Below, piece by piece: positions 27,454-36,073 of a DNA stretch of 64,000 nt. Every line of letters begins with the position of its first letter. Within the stretch, counting starts at the first letter, position 1. The position numbers and the translations under genes were made by a program. The DNA lies in assembly GCA_030615505.1 (NCBI GenBank), contig JAUWZD010000009.1, positions 1 to 64,000 of the forward strand. The letters run 5' to 3'. Origin of the DNA: Spirochaetales bacterium. Its GTDB lineage: Bacteria; Spirochaetota; Spirochaetia; SZUA-6; DRHE01. The notes under the pieces were generated by a model that worked only from the letters and a program-made list of their open reading frames with translations, was not told where the DNA came from and did not search any database.

Positions 27454-28737
27454 GTGATCCGTTTCGATCGCTACCGTTTCACCGTGGAGCGGGAGCCTTT
27501 AATCAGGCCTTTCCACTTTAAAGGCGGATACTTTACTGAGAAGTGGATCAACGTCGTCACGCTCTACTCTTCCAGTGGAATCCGGGCCACCGGCATCGGC
27601 GGCAGCGCCGTATTGTGGTCCGACCCGGAGGTGTTTTTCTCTTTCTCAGAAACTGGAGGAAATATCCTGATGGCCTCACTGGCTGAGCGGGCGGCACAGC
27701 TGGCTCAAGGGTTTTCTTTTCAGAATCCTGTGGAGGCCATTCAGTACATCTTGCCCGAGCTGCACCGCTTCGGCTGTCAGATCACCGGCAGACGAGACCT
27801 AAAGCGGACCTTTACTCTAAACTCCCTGGTTGCCATTGATCTGGCCCTCTGGAAGCTTTACGCCCTTGAGCAGGGAAGCCTAGGTTTTAGTGAACTGATA
27901 CCTGAAGAGTATCGATTCGCCTTTCAACATCGCCAGTCCTGCCTGGCCCATGCCCCGCTGATTACCTACAACGTCCCCGTTTCTGAAGTAATCCAGCTGG
28001 TTGACCGCAGACATTTCTTCCTCAAGATCAAGATAGGCCAGCAGGGAAGTCAGGAAGAGATGCTGGAAAAGGACAAAACCAGGTTGTCCGAGCTGCACGT
28101 AGCTCTAAAGCACAAGCGAACATCTCACACAGCCGATGGGAAGCTGCTCTACTATCTTGATGCCAACGGGCGGTATCAAGACAAAGAGGGGCTTATAGAG
28201 TTGTTGAATCATGCCGAGGCGATCGGCATGCTGGAGCAAATCGCCCTGTTGGAAGAGCCCTTCCCCTACGAAAAGAAGATCAGCGTCACTGACCTTCCGG
28301 TACGGGTTGCTGCCGATGAATCCCTGCACGCTGTAAAGGACCTTCAGGAGCGTATAAATCTGGGGTACAGGGCCTTCGCTTTGAAGCCGGCCGGAAGAAC
28401 CTTGAGCATGTCCATCACCATGGCCGCCGCTGCAGCTAAGCATGATATCCCCTGTTTCGTAGCCGATTCTGCCTGTGTGCCGCTTCTCGTTGAATGGAAC
28501 AAGATCACCGCGGCCCATCTTTCCTCTTTTCCGGAACTTTCCATGGGGGTCCTTGAGTCCAACGGGGCCCAGAATTACCGCAACTGGCAGGGGTTATTGA
28601 AGGAGCATTCACGCTTCGGAGCCCCGTGGATTGAGCCGCGGGAAGGGCTCTTTGTGCTCGATCAGGATTTCTACGATGTGTCGGGAGGCATCTTCGATGC
28701 TGCAGGACATTACGAGAAATCGAGCGACGAATGTTGA
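27454..28737 (+). CDS. Enolase-superfamily (mandelate racemase-like) enzyme
   Basis: 427 residues from a GTG start (TTAGGGGGGATG upstream). Barrel landmarks are in order: FLKIKIGQ (KxK acid-base lysines), YYLDANGRY (metal Asp), LLEEPFPYE (metal Glu), RVAADESLH (third metal acid), and FALKPAGRT (Lys on the opposite face, as in muconate cycloisomerase/dipeptide epimerase subgroups). Catalytic set looks complete. It abstracts a proton alpha to a carboxylate for racemisation, dehydration or cycloisomerisation. Directly followed by a TTT transporter for carboxylates, which fits an acid substrate. Confidence 0.85.
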   Translation: MIRFDRYRFTVEREPLIRPFHFKGGYFTEKWINVVTLYSSSGIRATGIGGSAVLWSDPEVFFSFSETGGNILMASLAERAAQLAQGFSFQNPVEAIQYILPELHRFGCQITGRRDLKRTFTLNSLVAIDLALWKLYALEQGSLGFSELIPEEYRFAFQHRQSCLAHAPLITYNVPVSEVIQLVDRRHFFLKIKIGQQGSQEEMLEKDKTRLSELHVALKHKRTSHTADGKLLYYLDANGRYQDKEGLIELLNHAEAIGMLEQIALLEEPFPYEKKISVTDLPVRVAADESLHAVKDLQERINLGYRAFALKPAGRTLSMSITMAAAAAKHDIPCFVADSACVPLLVEWNKITAAHLSSFPELSMGVLESNGAQNYRNWQGLLKEHSRFGAPWIEPREGLFVLDQDFYDVSGGIFDAAGHYEKSSDEC

Positions 28738-28754
28738 GATTAGCAGTCGATTCG

Positions 28755-28783
28755 TTGACAACAGAGCATGCATCCCTTATAAT
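28755..28783 (+). promoter_or_regulatory. Consensus sigma-70 promoter of the first TTT operon
   Basis: TTGACA (28755-28760), 17 bases, TATAAT (28778-28783): both boxes match consensus exactly. The AAAGGAGG ribosome site and ATG 28817 follow. Strong constitutive expression, or tight repression by an unseen regulator, is expected. Confidence 0.8.
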
Positions 28784-28816
28784 TTTTTTATCACTAAGCT
28801 GTAAAGGAGGTCCTTT

Positions 28817-29794
28817 ATGAAAAAGCTTTTCTTAGTCTTTATTATTCTGCTGGCGTCTGCAGGATTAATCCTGGCTGAAGGGACCCAGGAAGGTGCTGCG
28901 GCCGGGGAGTACCCCACCAAGCCGATTCAGATCATCGTTCCCTGGGGAGCTGGTGGAAGAACCGACATAAACGCCCGGATGTTTGCCAGTGTAGCGCCGA
29001 AGTACCTGGGACAGCCCGTGGTAGTCGTGAACAAGGCCGGCGGCGGCAGCGTGATCGGCGGCGACTATGTTGCTAAAGCCAAACCTGACGGATACACCCT
29101 TCTGGCCATTACACCGGGGACCAATGTCTTTCCGGTGATCTTCAAGAAAGCGCCCTACGGAACTTACGATTTCGATCCCATAGGCCAGATCGGGTCCAGT
29201 ACTATGGCCATCGCCTCCAAGCCTGACAGACCATGGAAGAATGTGCAGGAACTCATCGCCTATACCAAGGCCAATCCGGGGAAGGTAACCTATGCCTGTG
29301 TTGCTCTGAAAGCCCCTCAACTGGGGTTCCTGCGCTGGGCCGACAAGGCGGGGTTGAAGTTCAAGCATGTACCTGTGGGCAACGATGCTGAAGCTGTGGA
29401 GGCCGCTTTGGGCGGGCATGTTGATATTGCCATGACCTCCAGCGTGGCTACGATTATCTCTCACGTGAACGCCAACAAGCTCAACGCCCTTATAGTTTTC
29501 TCCGAGAAACGTGATGCAAATCTGTCCGATACGCCAACCGCTGTTGAAACCGGCTATGCGGTGGTGGCCAGTCCCTTCACCGGCCTTGCCGGACCGAAGG
29601 GGATGCCTAAAGAGGTTTTAAATAAACTGCGTACTGTTTTCAGGCAGGTCATCGAGGATCCAGACTTTCTGAAAGTGATGAAGCGGATCGGTGAGAGTAT
29701 CAGCCCCAAGTTCGGAGATGAGTTCTACGCTGTCTGGAAGAACGATTTTGAAGGCTACTCTGACATCGTAAGGAAGATGGGTTTCGTTAAGTGA
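28817..29794 (+). CDS. TTT transporter substrate-binding protein (TctC/Bug family)
   Basis: 325 residues. Signal peptide MKKLFLVFIILLASAGLILA, then a Glu/Gly-rich spirochaete-style linker, then the TctC signature YPTKPIQIIVPWGAGGRTDI and VVNKAGGGSVIGGDYVAKAKPDGYTLL. Periplasmic, high-affinity binding of a carboxylated solute (the family binds citrate, tartrate, aromatic acids and nicotinate, among others). Preceded by a consensus promoter. Overlaps the TctB start by 4 bases (GTGA). Confidence 0.93.
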   Translation: MKKLFLVFIILLASAGLILAEGTQEGAAAGEYPTKPIQIIVPWGAGGRTDINARMFASVAPKYLGQPVVVVNKAGGGSVIGGDYVAKAKPDGYTLLAITPGTNVFPVIFKKAPYGTYDFDPIGQIGSSTMAIASKPDRPWKNVQELIAYTKANPGKVTYACVALKAPQLGFLRWADKAGLKFKHVPVGNDAEAVEAALGGHVDIAMTSSVATIISHVNANKLNALIVFSEKRDANLSDTPTAVETGYAVVASPFTGLAGPKGMPKEVLNKLRTVFRQVIEDPDFLKVMKRIGESISPKFGDEFYAVWKNDFEGYSDIVRKMGFVK

Positions 29795-30258
29795 GGAAAC
29801 CCCATATTCGTCGTTTGGGGGAAGGAATCACGCTGACCGTTCTGGCCGGCGTGATTCTTTTTCTTGTGCCCTCCCAGATAGATCGGATACCCGGAATGGA
29901 AACAGAGGTTTCTCCATTCTTTTTACCCACGGTACTGGCCGTAGCGATCATGGCTGTGGGCATTGCCCTCCTGGCCCAGGCCTTTCGAAAGAACATTGGC
30001 GAGGGCGAGAAAGAATTTCCCATGTCCGGGGGCCTGCGGGTGCTGGTGTCGGTACTCCTGCTTATTGCTTATACCCTGTTATTTCCGCGGCTGGGATTTC
30101 TTGTTACCAGTGGTATTTTTATGGGAATTTTCACTTATTATTTTGGCGCCCGGAGCATATTGAAAATTGGTTTGAGCATGCTGCTGGTTCCGGTATGCGT
30201 CTGGCTGTTCTTTGAAAAGCTGTTTCGCATACCCCTTCCCCACGGTCTGATCTTTTAG
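29791..30258 (+). CDS. TTT transporter small membrane subunit (TctB)
   Basis: 155 residues from a GTG that overlaps the TctC stop. Four predicted membrane helices and the TctB landmark FFLPTVLAVAIMAVGIALL near residue 40. Small, poorly conserved integral subunit that works with TctA. 8 bases before the TctA ATG. Confidence 0.85.
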   Translation: MRKPHIRRLGEGITLTVLAGVILFLVPSQIDRIPGMETEVSPFFLPTVLAVAIMAVGIALLAQAFRKNIGEGEKEFPMSGGLRVLVSVLLLIAYTLLFPRLGFLVTSGIFMGIFTYYFGARSILKIGLSMLLVPVCVWLFFEKLFRIPLPHGLIF

Positions 30259-30266
30259 GTTAATCC

Positions 30267-31775
30267 ATGTTCAGCCACTTTATTCCTGCGGTCCATCTTT
30301 TTTTTACCATACAGAATCTGCTGGTCGTGGCAATTGGGCTGTTTGTGGGGGTTACTATCGGCGCTATTCCCGGCCTCAACGTGCCTATGACGGTGGCCCT
30401 GCTGCTGCCGATTACCTTCTACATGTCTCCCGTGGCAGGCATCAGTCTGCTCATCGGAGTGTACAAGGGAGGGACTTACGGTGGTTCGATCTCGGCAATC
30501 CTGATCAATACACCCGGTGCTCCCGCGGCAGCTGCGACCTGTATGGACGGCTACCCCATGGCCAAACAGGGTAAAGCCGGTAAAGCCTTGAGGGCTTCCA
30601 TATACGGCTCGGTGATCGGTGAGTTTATCGCTGACCTGGTGTTGATCACTATTGCCAGTCAAATCGCGATGGTCGCGCTGAAGTTTGGCCCTACAGAAAA
30701 GTTATCTCTGGTTATTTTTGCCCTGGTTACCATTGGCGTGGTTTCTTCCGAACACAAGCTGAAGGGGATTGCCGCCGGGCTGCTGGGGATCTTTTTCCGT
30801 ACGGTGGGTTCAGATCCCATTTCCGGGTCCTCTCGTTTTACCTTAGGTGTTTTCAGCCTGATCGGGGGGATCCCCTTTCTTCCCCATCTGATCGGATTGT
30901 TTGCCGTATCCGAGTTTTTTGTACAGATTGAGAGCAAAGTTGTGGATGCCCAGCGGGATGTTGTGGCTCCGGTTTCTAAAAACCGAGAGGATAACTACGT
31001 CTCCTGGAAGGAGTTCAAGCAGAACATTGTCACCATTATCCGATCTACCCTGATCGGCATTGGTATCGGGGCGCTGCCGGGAAGCGGATCGGCGATCTCA
31101 GCCTTTGTTTCCTACGGCGCGGCCAAGAACGCATCCAAGCATCCCGAAAAGTTCGGGAAAGGTTCTCTGGAAGGGGTGTTTGCTGCCGAAACGGGAAACA
31201 ATGCTGTTTGCGGCGGTGCCTTGATTCCGCTGCTCACCCTGGGTATTCCCGGAGATGCTATCACCGCCATTATGTTGGGGGTCTTTCTGGTGCACGGGTT
31301 GATTCCCGGCCCCGATCTATTCGTAAAGTCGGGAGACATCATTTACGCCGTATTCATCGGACTGATAGTAGCCAACATCCTGCACTTCTTTATTGCCTCG
31401 CTGGGTTTAAGGCTCTTCATCAAATTGCTGTCCATCAGCCGAGCGATCCTGTTCCCCATCGTTATCATCATCTGCGTTGCTGGAGCCTTTACAGCGAACA
31501 GCAGTATCTTCGATGTGTACGTGATGATCTTTTTCGGGGTGCTGGGCTATGTGATGAAGAAGTTCAACTTTCCTGTGGCACCCTTGATGATGGGCTATAT
31601 CCTCGGCTCCCTGCTCGAGACCTCTTTAGTGCAAACTCTCGTTTTGAGCAACGGTTCTGTGCTGCCGATATTTACCCGGCCGATTTCCCTGCTGTTTGTC
31701 GTTCTGACTGTATTCTTTGTTGTCTGGTCTTTGATCATACAGAAACGGGGAAGAGCGAGAAAAGCAAAGCTTTAA
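30267..31775 (+). CDS. TTT transporter large membrane subunit (TctA)
   Basis: 502 residues, about 11-12 membrane helices. Family motifs: GATIGAIPGL-like VGVTIGAIPGLNVPM (about residues 27-41), GGTYGGSISAILINTPGAPAAAATCMDGYPMA near residue 70, and the repeat-like GIGIGALPGSGSAISAFVSYGAAK near residue 272. Inner-membrane translocator driven by an ion gradient. Completes TctCBA. Followed by the degraded 31.8-33.9 kb region. Confidence 0.93.
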   Translation: MFSHFIPAVHLFFTIQNLLVVAIGLFVGVTIGAIPGLNVPMTVALLLPITFYMSPVAGISLLIGVYKGGTYGGSISAILINTPGAPAAAATCMDGYPMAKQGKAGKALRASIYGSVIGEFIADLVLITIASQIAMVALKFGPTEKLSLVIFALVTIGVVSSEHKLKGIAAGLLGIFFRTVGSDPISGSSRFTLGVFSLIGGIPFLPHLIGLFAVSEFFVQIESKVVDAQRDVVAPVSKNREDNYVSWKEFKQNIVTIIRSTLIGIGIGALPGSGSAISAFVSYGAAKNASKHPEKFGKGSLEGVFAAETGNNAVCGGALIPLLTLGIPGDAITAIMLGVFLVHGLIPGPDLFVKSGDIIYAVFIGLIVANILHFFIASLGLRLFIKLLSISRAILFPIVIIICVAGAFTANSSIFDVYVMIFFGVLGYVMKKFNFPVAPLMMGYILGSLLETSLVQTLVLSNGSVLPIFTRPISLLFVVLTVFFVVWSLIIQKRGRARKAKL

Positions 31776-31831
31776 AAAGGGGGAAACTGGATAAGATGGC
31801 AGCTTCCTCTGTATGCACTAATTGGTGCACG

Positions 31832-32152
31832 CTACAGGATCACGATACACGCCCGCCTTAAAGAGAGTTGAATTTGAGCGCCGGTGCTCAGATCGAGGGT
31901 CACGTAAGCCTGAGTGGAGAAGCTAATCTCTGTCATCTGCCGGGCTTCGGTATCCAGTCGAAGGTGAAGTCGATGCCAAGAAGCAGTATTGGTTCGGCTC
32001 ACAATATGTGCAGTGACCCGATTGTGCTTCACTGCCCCTGCCAGAGCTCGATTGAGGTAGAGGATTTTCATTTCTTCCGGCCGGATGTACGGAGTTGCCG
32101 CATCACCTGCTTCAGCCAAACGGGGGGCACCTTCAAGGTTAAGCTGTTCCAA
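31832..32152 (-). pseudogene. C-terminal TOBE domain of an ABC ATPase
   Basis: The frame encodes IRPEEMKILYLNRALAGAVK then a TOBE-like end (VTLDLSTGAQIQLSLRRACIVIL), the typical C-terminus of MalK/molybdate/tungstate-type importer ATPases. No ATPase core (Walker A, signature, Walker B) is found upstream on the minus strand, only frameshifted sequence to about 32400. A fragment. The ending is most like tungstate/molybdate types, which would suit a genome with AOR and XDH, but this is a weak call. Confidence 0.5.
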
Positions 32153-32437
32153 TCTAAAAAGAGACCTTCCGGTGTGGATTTGATCACCCGATCCTGGGAG
32201 AGATTAGTGATAGGAATGGCCATAGATGAGGAAGGTAGGGAATCCGATTTGATGAGGCGGGCATTTTTCGAGAAGATGAGGATCTAAGGATTTAGCGAAC
32301 GAGGATGGATTCGCAGCTAGGGTGGAAATAATGTGTAATTTCGCGAGCATAGGGGTGAAGGAAAGATTTTTGAGATGTCTTGCCAAAGGCTGAGGATATA
32401 GCTAACCTCCGGAACAATCGGATGGTAGAGAAGGAAG

Positions 32438-33323
32438 TCAATTCAAAGAAGCGGCATCGAGTCCAGGAGGCGGCCGACCGATTTTAGCCAAAGGCTTAAG
32501 GATTCTCCTTACCCGATCGGACTCGGTGATGACAGCAAAAATCCGCATTTCAGAGTCACAGTAAGGACATTCCAAAGGGTCCGCCTCGTAGACCTGAGAG
32601 ATGAGCTTGGCCTACCCTGGCGGGCATCTTCGACAAGTAGACCGGCTGTCATTGTCAGAAACAGTTGATTCTTCATAGTAAGGTTGTTCCGACTCAGGAG
32701 CCTGCAGATGCTCCGTCTTCCACCCAGTCAGAGCGAGCCGCATCACATGCGGCATTTCAGGCCCGCCCTGCGGGCCGCCCTGCGGGCACCTTCGGCCTTC
32801 GGTTTCCCCTTGGTTCGGGAAGACCATCGCGGTCTTTGACCGCAATGGACTTTAGAATTTCTTGTTAAAATAACAAGATTTTACGGTATCATAGCATATA
32901 GCCCATATCGCCGGATATACTGAGATCCGTGGGGTGGGATATGTCGTGTAAGTTCCAGGAGGAAACGCGTCACGGAAAAGGTTTCGGTTTTTTCCTTTAA
33001 GAAGTCATTGACGGAGGTGTAGGAGATTACCGTGGCCTCGCCGTTCTCTTCGATGCTCATCTTCTTCAAGGAGATCGGAGGGCGAGCGATGTACTAAGAG
33101 AGGGCTTCACGGGCTTTCTCTGAATGTGCCGCAACCCGTACGGAGGAATCGATTGAAAATCCGGAGTGTCGCCAGTTGATCGGGCTGGTGCTAAGGTGGC
33201 ACTGATCAGATTCTTCTTGAGGAAAGACTTTATGATCACCCGGCAGAAATACTCCAACATTCTTTCGATATTCCCGAAGGGGATATAGACAAACCTGCCG
33301 GTCTCGTCGGAGCTGACGTGCAT
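32438..33323 (-). pseudogene. IS91-family transposase, decayed
   Basis: Reading the minus strand in shifting frames gives, in order, the IS91/IS801-type C-terminal half. It starts VYIPFGNIERMLEYFCR, then WRHSGFSIDSSVRVAA, SLKKMSIEENGEATVISYTS, LTRHIPPHGSQYIRRYGLYA, CRRCPPG, a TAG at 32612-32614 where Trp is usual, AKLISQVYEADPLECPYCDS, EMRIFAVITESDRVRRILK, and GRPPPGLDAASLN before TGA 32438-32440. Several frameshifts. The N-terminal rolling-circle catalytic Tyr region is absent. Inactive relic. Confidence 0.75.
32762..32848. repeat. GC-rich tandem repeat and hairpin inside the IS91 relic
   Basis: CGCCCTGCGGGC occurs twice in tandem at about 32765-32788, each copy partly self-complementary. 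At 32824-32848 CCATCGCGGTC and GACCGCAATGG form an 11-base stem with one mismatch around TTT. Neither is explained by the transposase reading frame. Confidence 0.4.
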
Positions 33324-33455
33324 GCTTCTTAGTCCGGCTTCCGAGCCGGAGATGCACTAATGCCGGTGAGCGCATGCTTCTCAGTCCAGTGTCCTCATCC
33401 AGCGAGCGCAGTGAGTCGGACGAGGCGTAGCCGAGTCGGAGATGCGCGAAAGCCG
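33321..33455. repeat. Imperfect repeat with hairpin next to the IS91 relic
   Basis: CATGCTTCT(T/C)AGTCC occurs at about 33321 and 33373, and CCGAG(C/T)CGGAGATGC follows each. The first copy contains a perfect hairpin CCGGCT-TCCG-AGCCGG (33334-33349). It borders the IS91 fragment and the ABC-permease relic and may be the element's end. Confidence 0.4.
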
Positions 33456-33461
33456 GCCGCC

Positions 33462-33824
33462 TTCCAACACGAGGCAATGAAAAAGAATATTCCTAAAGAA
33501 CTCTACAGCGCTTCGAAGATCGATGGAGCAGGATCCTTAACCCAATTTTCGCGTATAACCTTACCAATGCTCTCTCCGACGACCTTTTTCGTTATCATAG
33601 TAACATTAATAAACTGTTTTTTGGTTTTTGAGCAAACCTATACCATTACAAAAGGCGGGCCAGCAAATTCCACATTAACGTTTGCACTTCACATCTATAA
33701 CAACGCTTTCCTATATTTTAAGATGGGCTATGCTTCCGCACTTTCATTCATCTTTTTTCTCTTACTACTTTCCATAAATCTTTTTCAAACAACTTTTCAG
33801 AAGAAATGGGTATTTTATCAATGA
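33462..33824 (+). pseudogene. C-terminal part of an ABC sugar permease (MalF/UgpA type)
   Basis: IPKELYSASKIDGAGSLTQF matches the cytoplasmic EAA loop of carbohydrate ABC permeases (E-A-A-x-x-D-G-A), followed by ITLPMLSPTTFFVIIVTLIN and two more membrane helices to the natural C-terminus. Everything before the EAA loop is missing; the junction with repeat/IS91 debris is at about 33460. An apparent ATG at 33478 is not a real start. The partner permease begins 13 bases later and is also broken. Confidence 0.7.
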
Positions 33825-33836
33825 GCAGAGGTATCT

Positions 33837-33908
33837 ATGATCAAAAGAAAATATTGTAAAAAAGGGATAATTTTAATGTCTGCGATCTTGATGTGTCTTC
33901 TCGACTAA
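33837..33908 (+). pseudogene. N-terminal stub of a second ABC sugar permease
   Basis: ATG 33837 opens 23 codons, a basic start (MIKRKYCKKG) then the first half of a membrane helix (IILMSAILMCLL), and stops at TAA 33906-33908. Position right after the MalF-type relic is where the MalG-type gene is expected. No further permease sequence follows. Confidence 0.4.
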
Positions 33909-33993
33909 AGCCGAGATCATTATTAGGCCCCTATCGACCCCTGTTAAAGTAGTAGAGAAAGGCGATTTTCAGGGAATAGAGCAAGATGCGAGG

Positions 33994-34629
33994 CTAGACC
34001 ACCTTGAGCTTGGTTAGCCCCTCGTACACGAACTGAATGGCCAGACCCGCGAGTATGATTCCCATGATGCGCTGGATTACGGATACCCCAGTCTGCCTGA
34101 GCAGCTTCAGAAAAAATCCGCTTAAAAACATGAAGCCCAGGGCGATCAGCAGAGCGGCAGTAACAGCGCCGAAGAGAACCAGGGTGATGAACAGGTTGCT
34201 CTATGTTTCGCTGACTTCGCTAGCGAAGAGGAGTATGGTGGTAATGGTTCCCGGACCGGCTAGGATGGGTATGCCCAGGGGGAAAATAAAGATATCCTCT
34301 GCGTCCCGCTCCCGCTCAGATGTCTTGGTCCTCTGCCGGTGCCCCAGTAAGAGATCCAGAGAGACAATAAAAAGGAGGACACCTCCGGCCACATAAAATG
34401 ATCCCGGCTTAATACCCAGGAAGGTGAGAATATCCCTGCCTGCCAGAATAAAAAGGGCAAGCACAGTGAAAGCGGTCAAGACTGCTTTCAGGATGGTATT
34501 GCGCTTCTTATGTGCGTCCATATGACCGGTTAGAGAGAGAAATACCGGGATGAGGCCCAGAGGGTCGGCCACGATAAAAATGGTGAGAAAGATAGTAAGA
34601 ATTTCTCGGGTTGCAGTAATTGTTGCCAT
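33994..34629 (-). pseudogene. MarC-family membrane protein with in-frame TAG
   Basis: From ATG 34629 the frame reads TIFLTIFIVADPLGLIPVFL (MarC N-terminal signature) through FPLGIPILAGPGTITTILLF to SET, then TAG at 34201-34203 (codon 143). The same frame continues SNLFITLVLFGAVTAALL to VIQRIMGIILAGLAIQFVYE and TAG at 33994. The whole 212-codon frame equals a normal MarC protein with six helices. Function of MarC proteins is unknown. The stop removes the last two helices; with one lesion the decay looks recent. Confidence 0.75.
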
Positions 34630-35424
34630 TTACAGTCTACGCAGATTAAGTCCGCCATCGATATGGATGATTGAGCCTGTGGCAAAGGGCAGGTCACCCC
34701 GTACGGCCGCTGTCACTGCTCTGCCCACATCGTCCGGAGTTCCCCATCTTTTCTCAGGTATTAGACCTTCTGAGATAAATTTTTCATATTTGTCCCTGAC
34801 AGAATGAGTCATATCCGTCTTCATTATGCCCGGACGGAATTCAAATACCTGGATGCCGCTCTCCGCCAGCCGTACAGACCAGAGCTGAGAAGCCATGGAC
34901 AAGCCCGCCTTGGATATACAGTAGTCTCCCCGATTGATGGAAGCGGTATTGGCCGATACAGAGGTCACAAAAATTATCTTGAAACCATTCTGGAGAACAG
35001 GTTTAACGGCGGTATTCAGCCAGTAGTTGGCAACCGACTGGGTTAGAAAATAGGGTCCCTGAAGATTGGTGCGTATAAGTTCCTCAAAGGATTCCTCCGT
35101 AGCCTCGGTAATATCGGCTCTCACCCTGGGGGCTATTCCCGCGTTATTTATCAATACATCGATGCGCCCAAGCTGCTTGAGGGTCGATTCTACCAGATTC
35201 ACCCTTTCTTCCCTATTGCTGATATCGGCTTTGATTGTAATAAATTGCTGACCGTCATCCACTTGCGCCGCTTTACAACTCTTCAGAGTTTCTTCAGCTG
35301 CCTGAGCATTGGAGGCGTAGTTAATAACAACAGAATATCCATGCCCGGCAAGATGGAGGGCAATTCCCCTGCCCAGTCCCCGGCTGGCCCCTGTAACAAG
35401 GGTTACTGCATTTGCTTCTGACAT
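34630..35424 (-). CDS. SDR-family oxidoreductase (FabG-like)
   Basis: About 264 residues from ATG 35424; longer TTG/ATG starts at 35460 and 35448 are possible, and none has a clear ribosome site. Classical SDR: TGASRGLG cofactor loop, NNAG motif (INNAGIAPR), catalytic Ser (VTSVSANTAS) and the Y-x-x-x-K motif in YCISKAGLS. C-terminus ends GSIIHIDGGLNLRRL. Reduces or oxidises a carbonyl/alcohol with NAD(P). It lies against the MarC relic (stop and start nearly touch), an old operon mate. Substrate unknown. Confidence 0.85.
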   Translation of the reverse strand: MSEANAVTLVTGASRGLGRGIALHLAGHGYSVVINYASNAQAAEETLKSCKAAQVDDGQQFITIKADISNREERVNLVESTLKQLGRIDVLINNAGIAPRVRADITEATEESFEELIRTNLQGPYFLTQSVANYWLNTAVKPVLQNGFKIIFVTSVSANTASINRGDYCISKAGLSMASQLWSVRLAESGIQVFEFRPGIMKTDMTHSVRDKYEKFISEGLIPEKRWGTPDDVGRAVTAAVRGDLPFATGSIIHIDGGLNLRRL

Positions 35425-35498
35425 ATACAGGAGGGTAAACTCTTTCATAGAATAAGACAAGGCATCTTATCGCCGGAAGTATTTGCCAATCGATGCAG

Positions 35499-35876
35499 CT
35501 ATCCTGGATATAGAAGGAAATGATCAGCTGTGGTAAACTTCTGAGCAATTACCTTGCTCGCTTTTATGGTTTGTGCGTCATCAACAGCCAGTTGGAGTTT
35601 AAGATTTTTAGCCCGTCATACAGCTTCAGCCTCACCCCTACCGATTTTAAAATCATCCTTAAGCTTCTTAACGGCCTTATCATACTCAATTTCCCGAACT
35701 TCAATTCTTTTCTCCTCAATAAGGCGTGCAATCAGGAGGGCATCAACACTATCTTTAATCAGGCATTCCTTTTTCACGCTCTCTGGAATAATAACCGTTG
35801 TGGTGTTTGTGATCTCTCTCAATAAATTCACTTTAGCCAGCAGAATCAGTGTTGAAACATCAAATACCGCCTTCAC
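35499..35876 (-). pseudogene. PIN-domain (DUF3368-type) toxin with in-frame TGA
   Basis: MKAVFDVSTLILLAKVNLL, PESVKKECL and IGRGEAEAV match the DUF3368 PIN family. TGA at 35616-35618 interrupts GEAEAV, and the same frame resumes RAKNLKLQLAVDDAQTIKAS ending at TAG 35499-35501. The lost part contains the final acidic residues (VDD), so the truncated product would be inactive. No intact antitoxin is seen next to it. Confidence 0.65.
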
Positions 35877-36039
35877 GTTTACAAAATAATAAAAGAGACT
35901 TCCAGCTTCGCCAACCTGATAAAGGCTTCGATGGAGAAAAAGAGCAGAGAGTTCTGCTCAGTTTTTCAAAAAGCTTTACATGGAGTCTTAATAGCTATTA
36001 CAGATCTAGGTCCTTTAGGCTAACATGCTACTTTTTTTA

Positions 36040-36067
36040 TTGACTTTTTGAACATATGGAATAGTAT
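36040..36067 (+). promoter_or_regulatory. Putative promoter of the GH88-like operon
   Basis: TTGACT (36040-36045), 16 bases, TAGTAT (36062-36067), with the ATG only 6 bases further at 36074. If correct, the transcript is leaderless, consistent with no Shine-Dalgarno sequence there. An alternative start at ATG 36086 would allow a short leader. Confidence 0.35.
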
Positions 36068-36073
36068 TCGCAT

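Noticed and set aside
31208-31861. A 217-codon plus-strand ORF inside tctA.
   Set aside because: It is the +1 shadow of the clear TctA reading frame.
32665-33477. Overlapping ORFs on both strands around the IS91 region as hypothetical genes.
   Set aside because: They are shadow or shifted frames of one decayed IS91-type transposase.
34201-34203. Read-through of TAG in the MarC-like gene as pyrrolysine.
   Set aside because: MarC proteins are not known to contain pyrrolysine, no PylTSBCD genes are in the window, and a C-to-T change (CAG to TAG) explains it.
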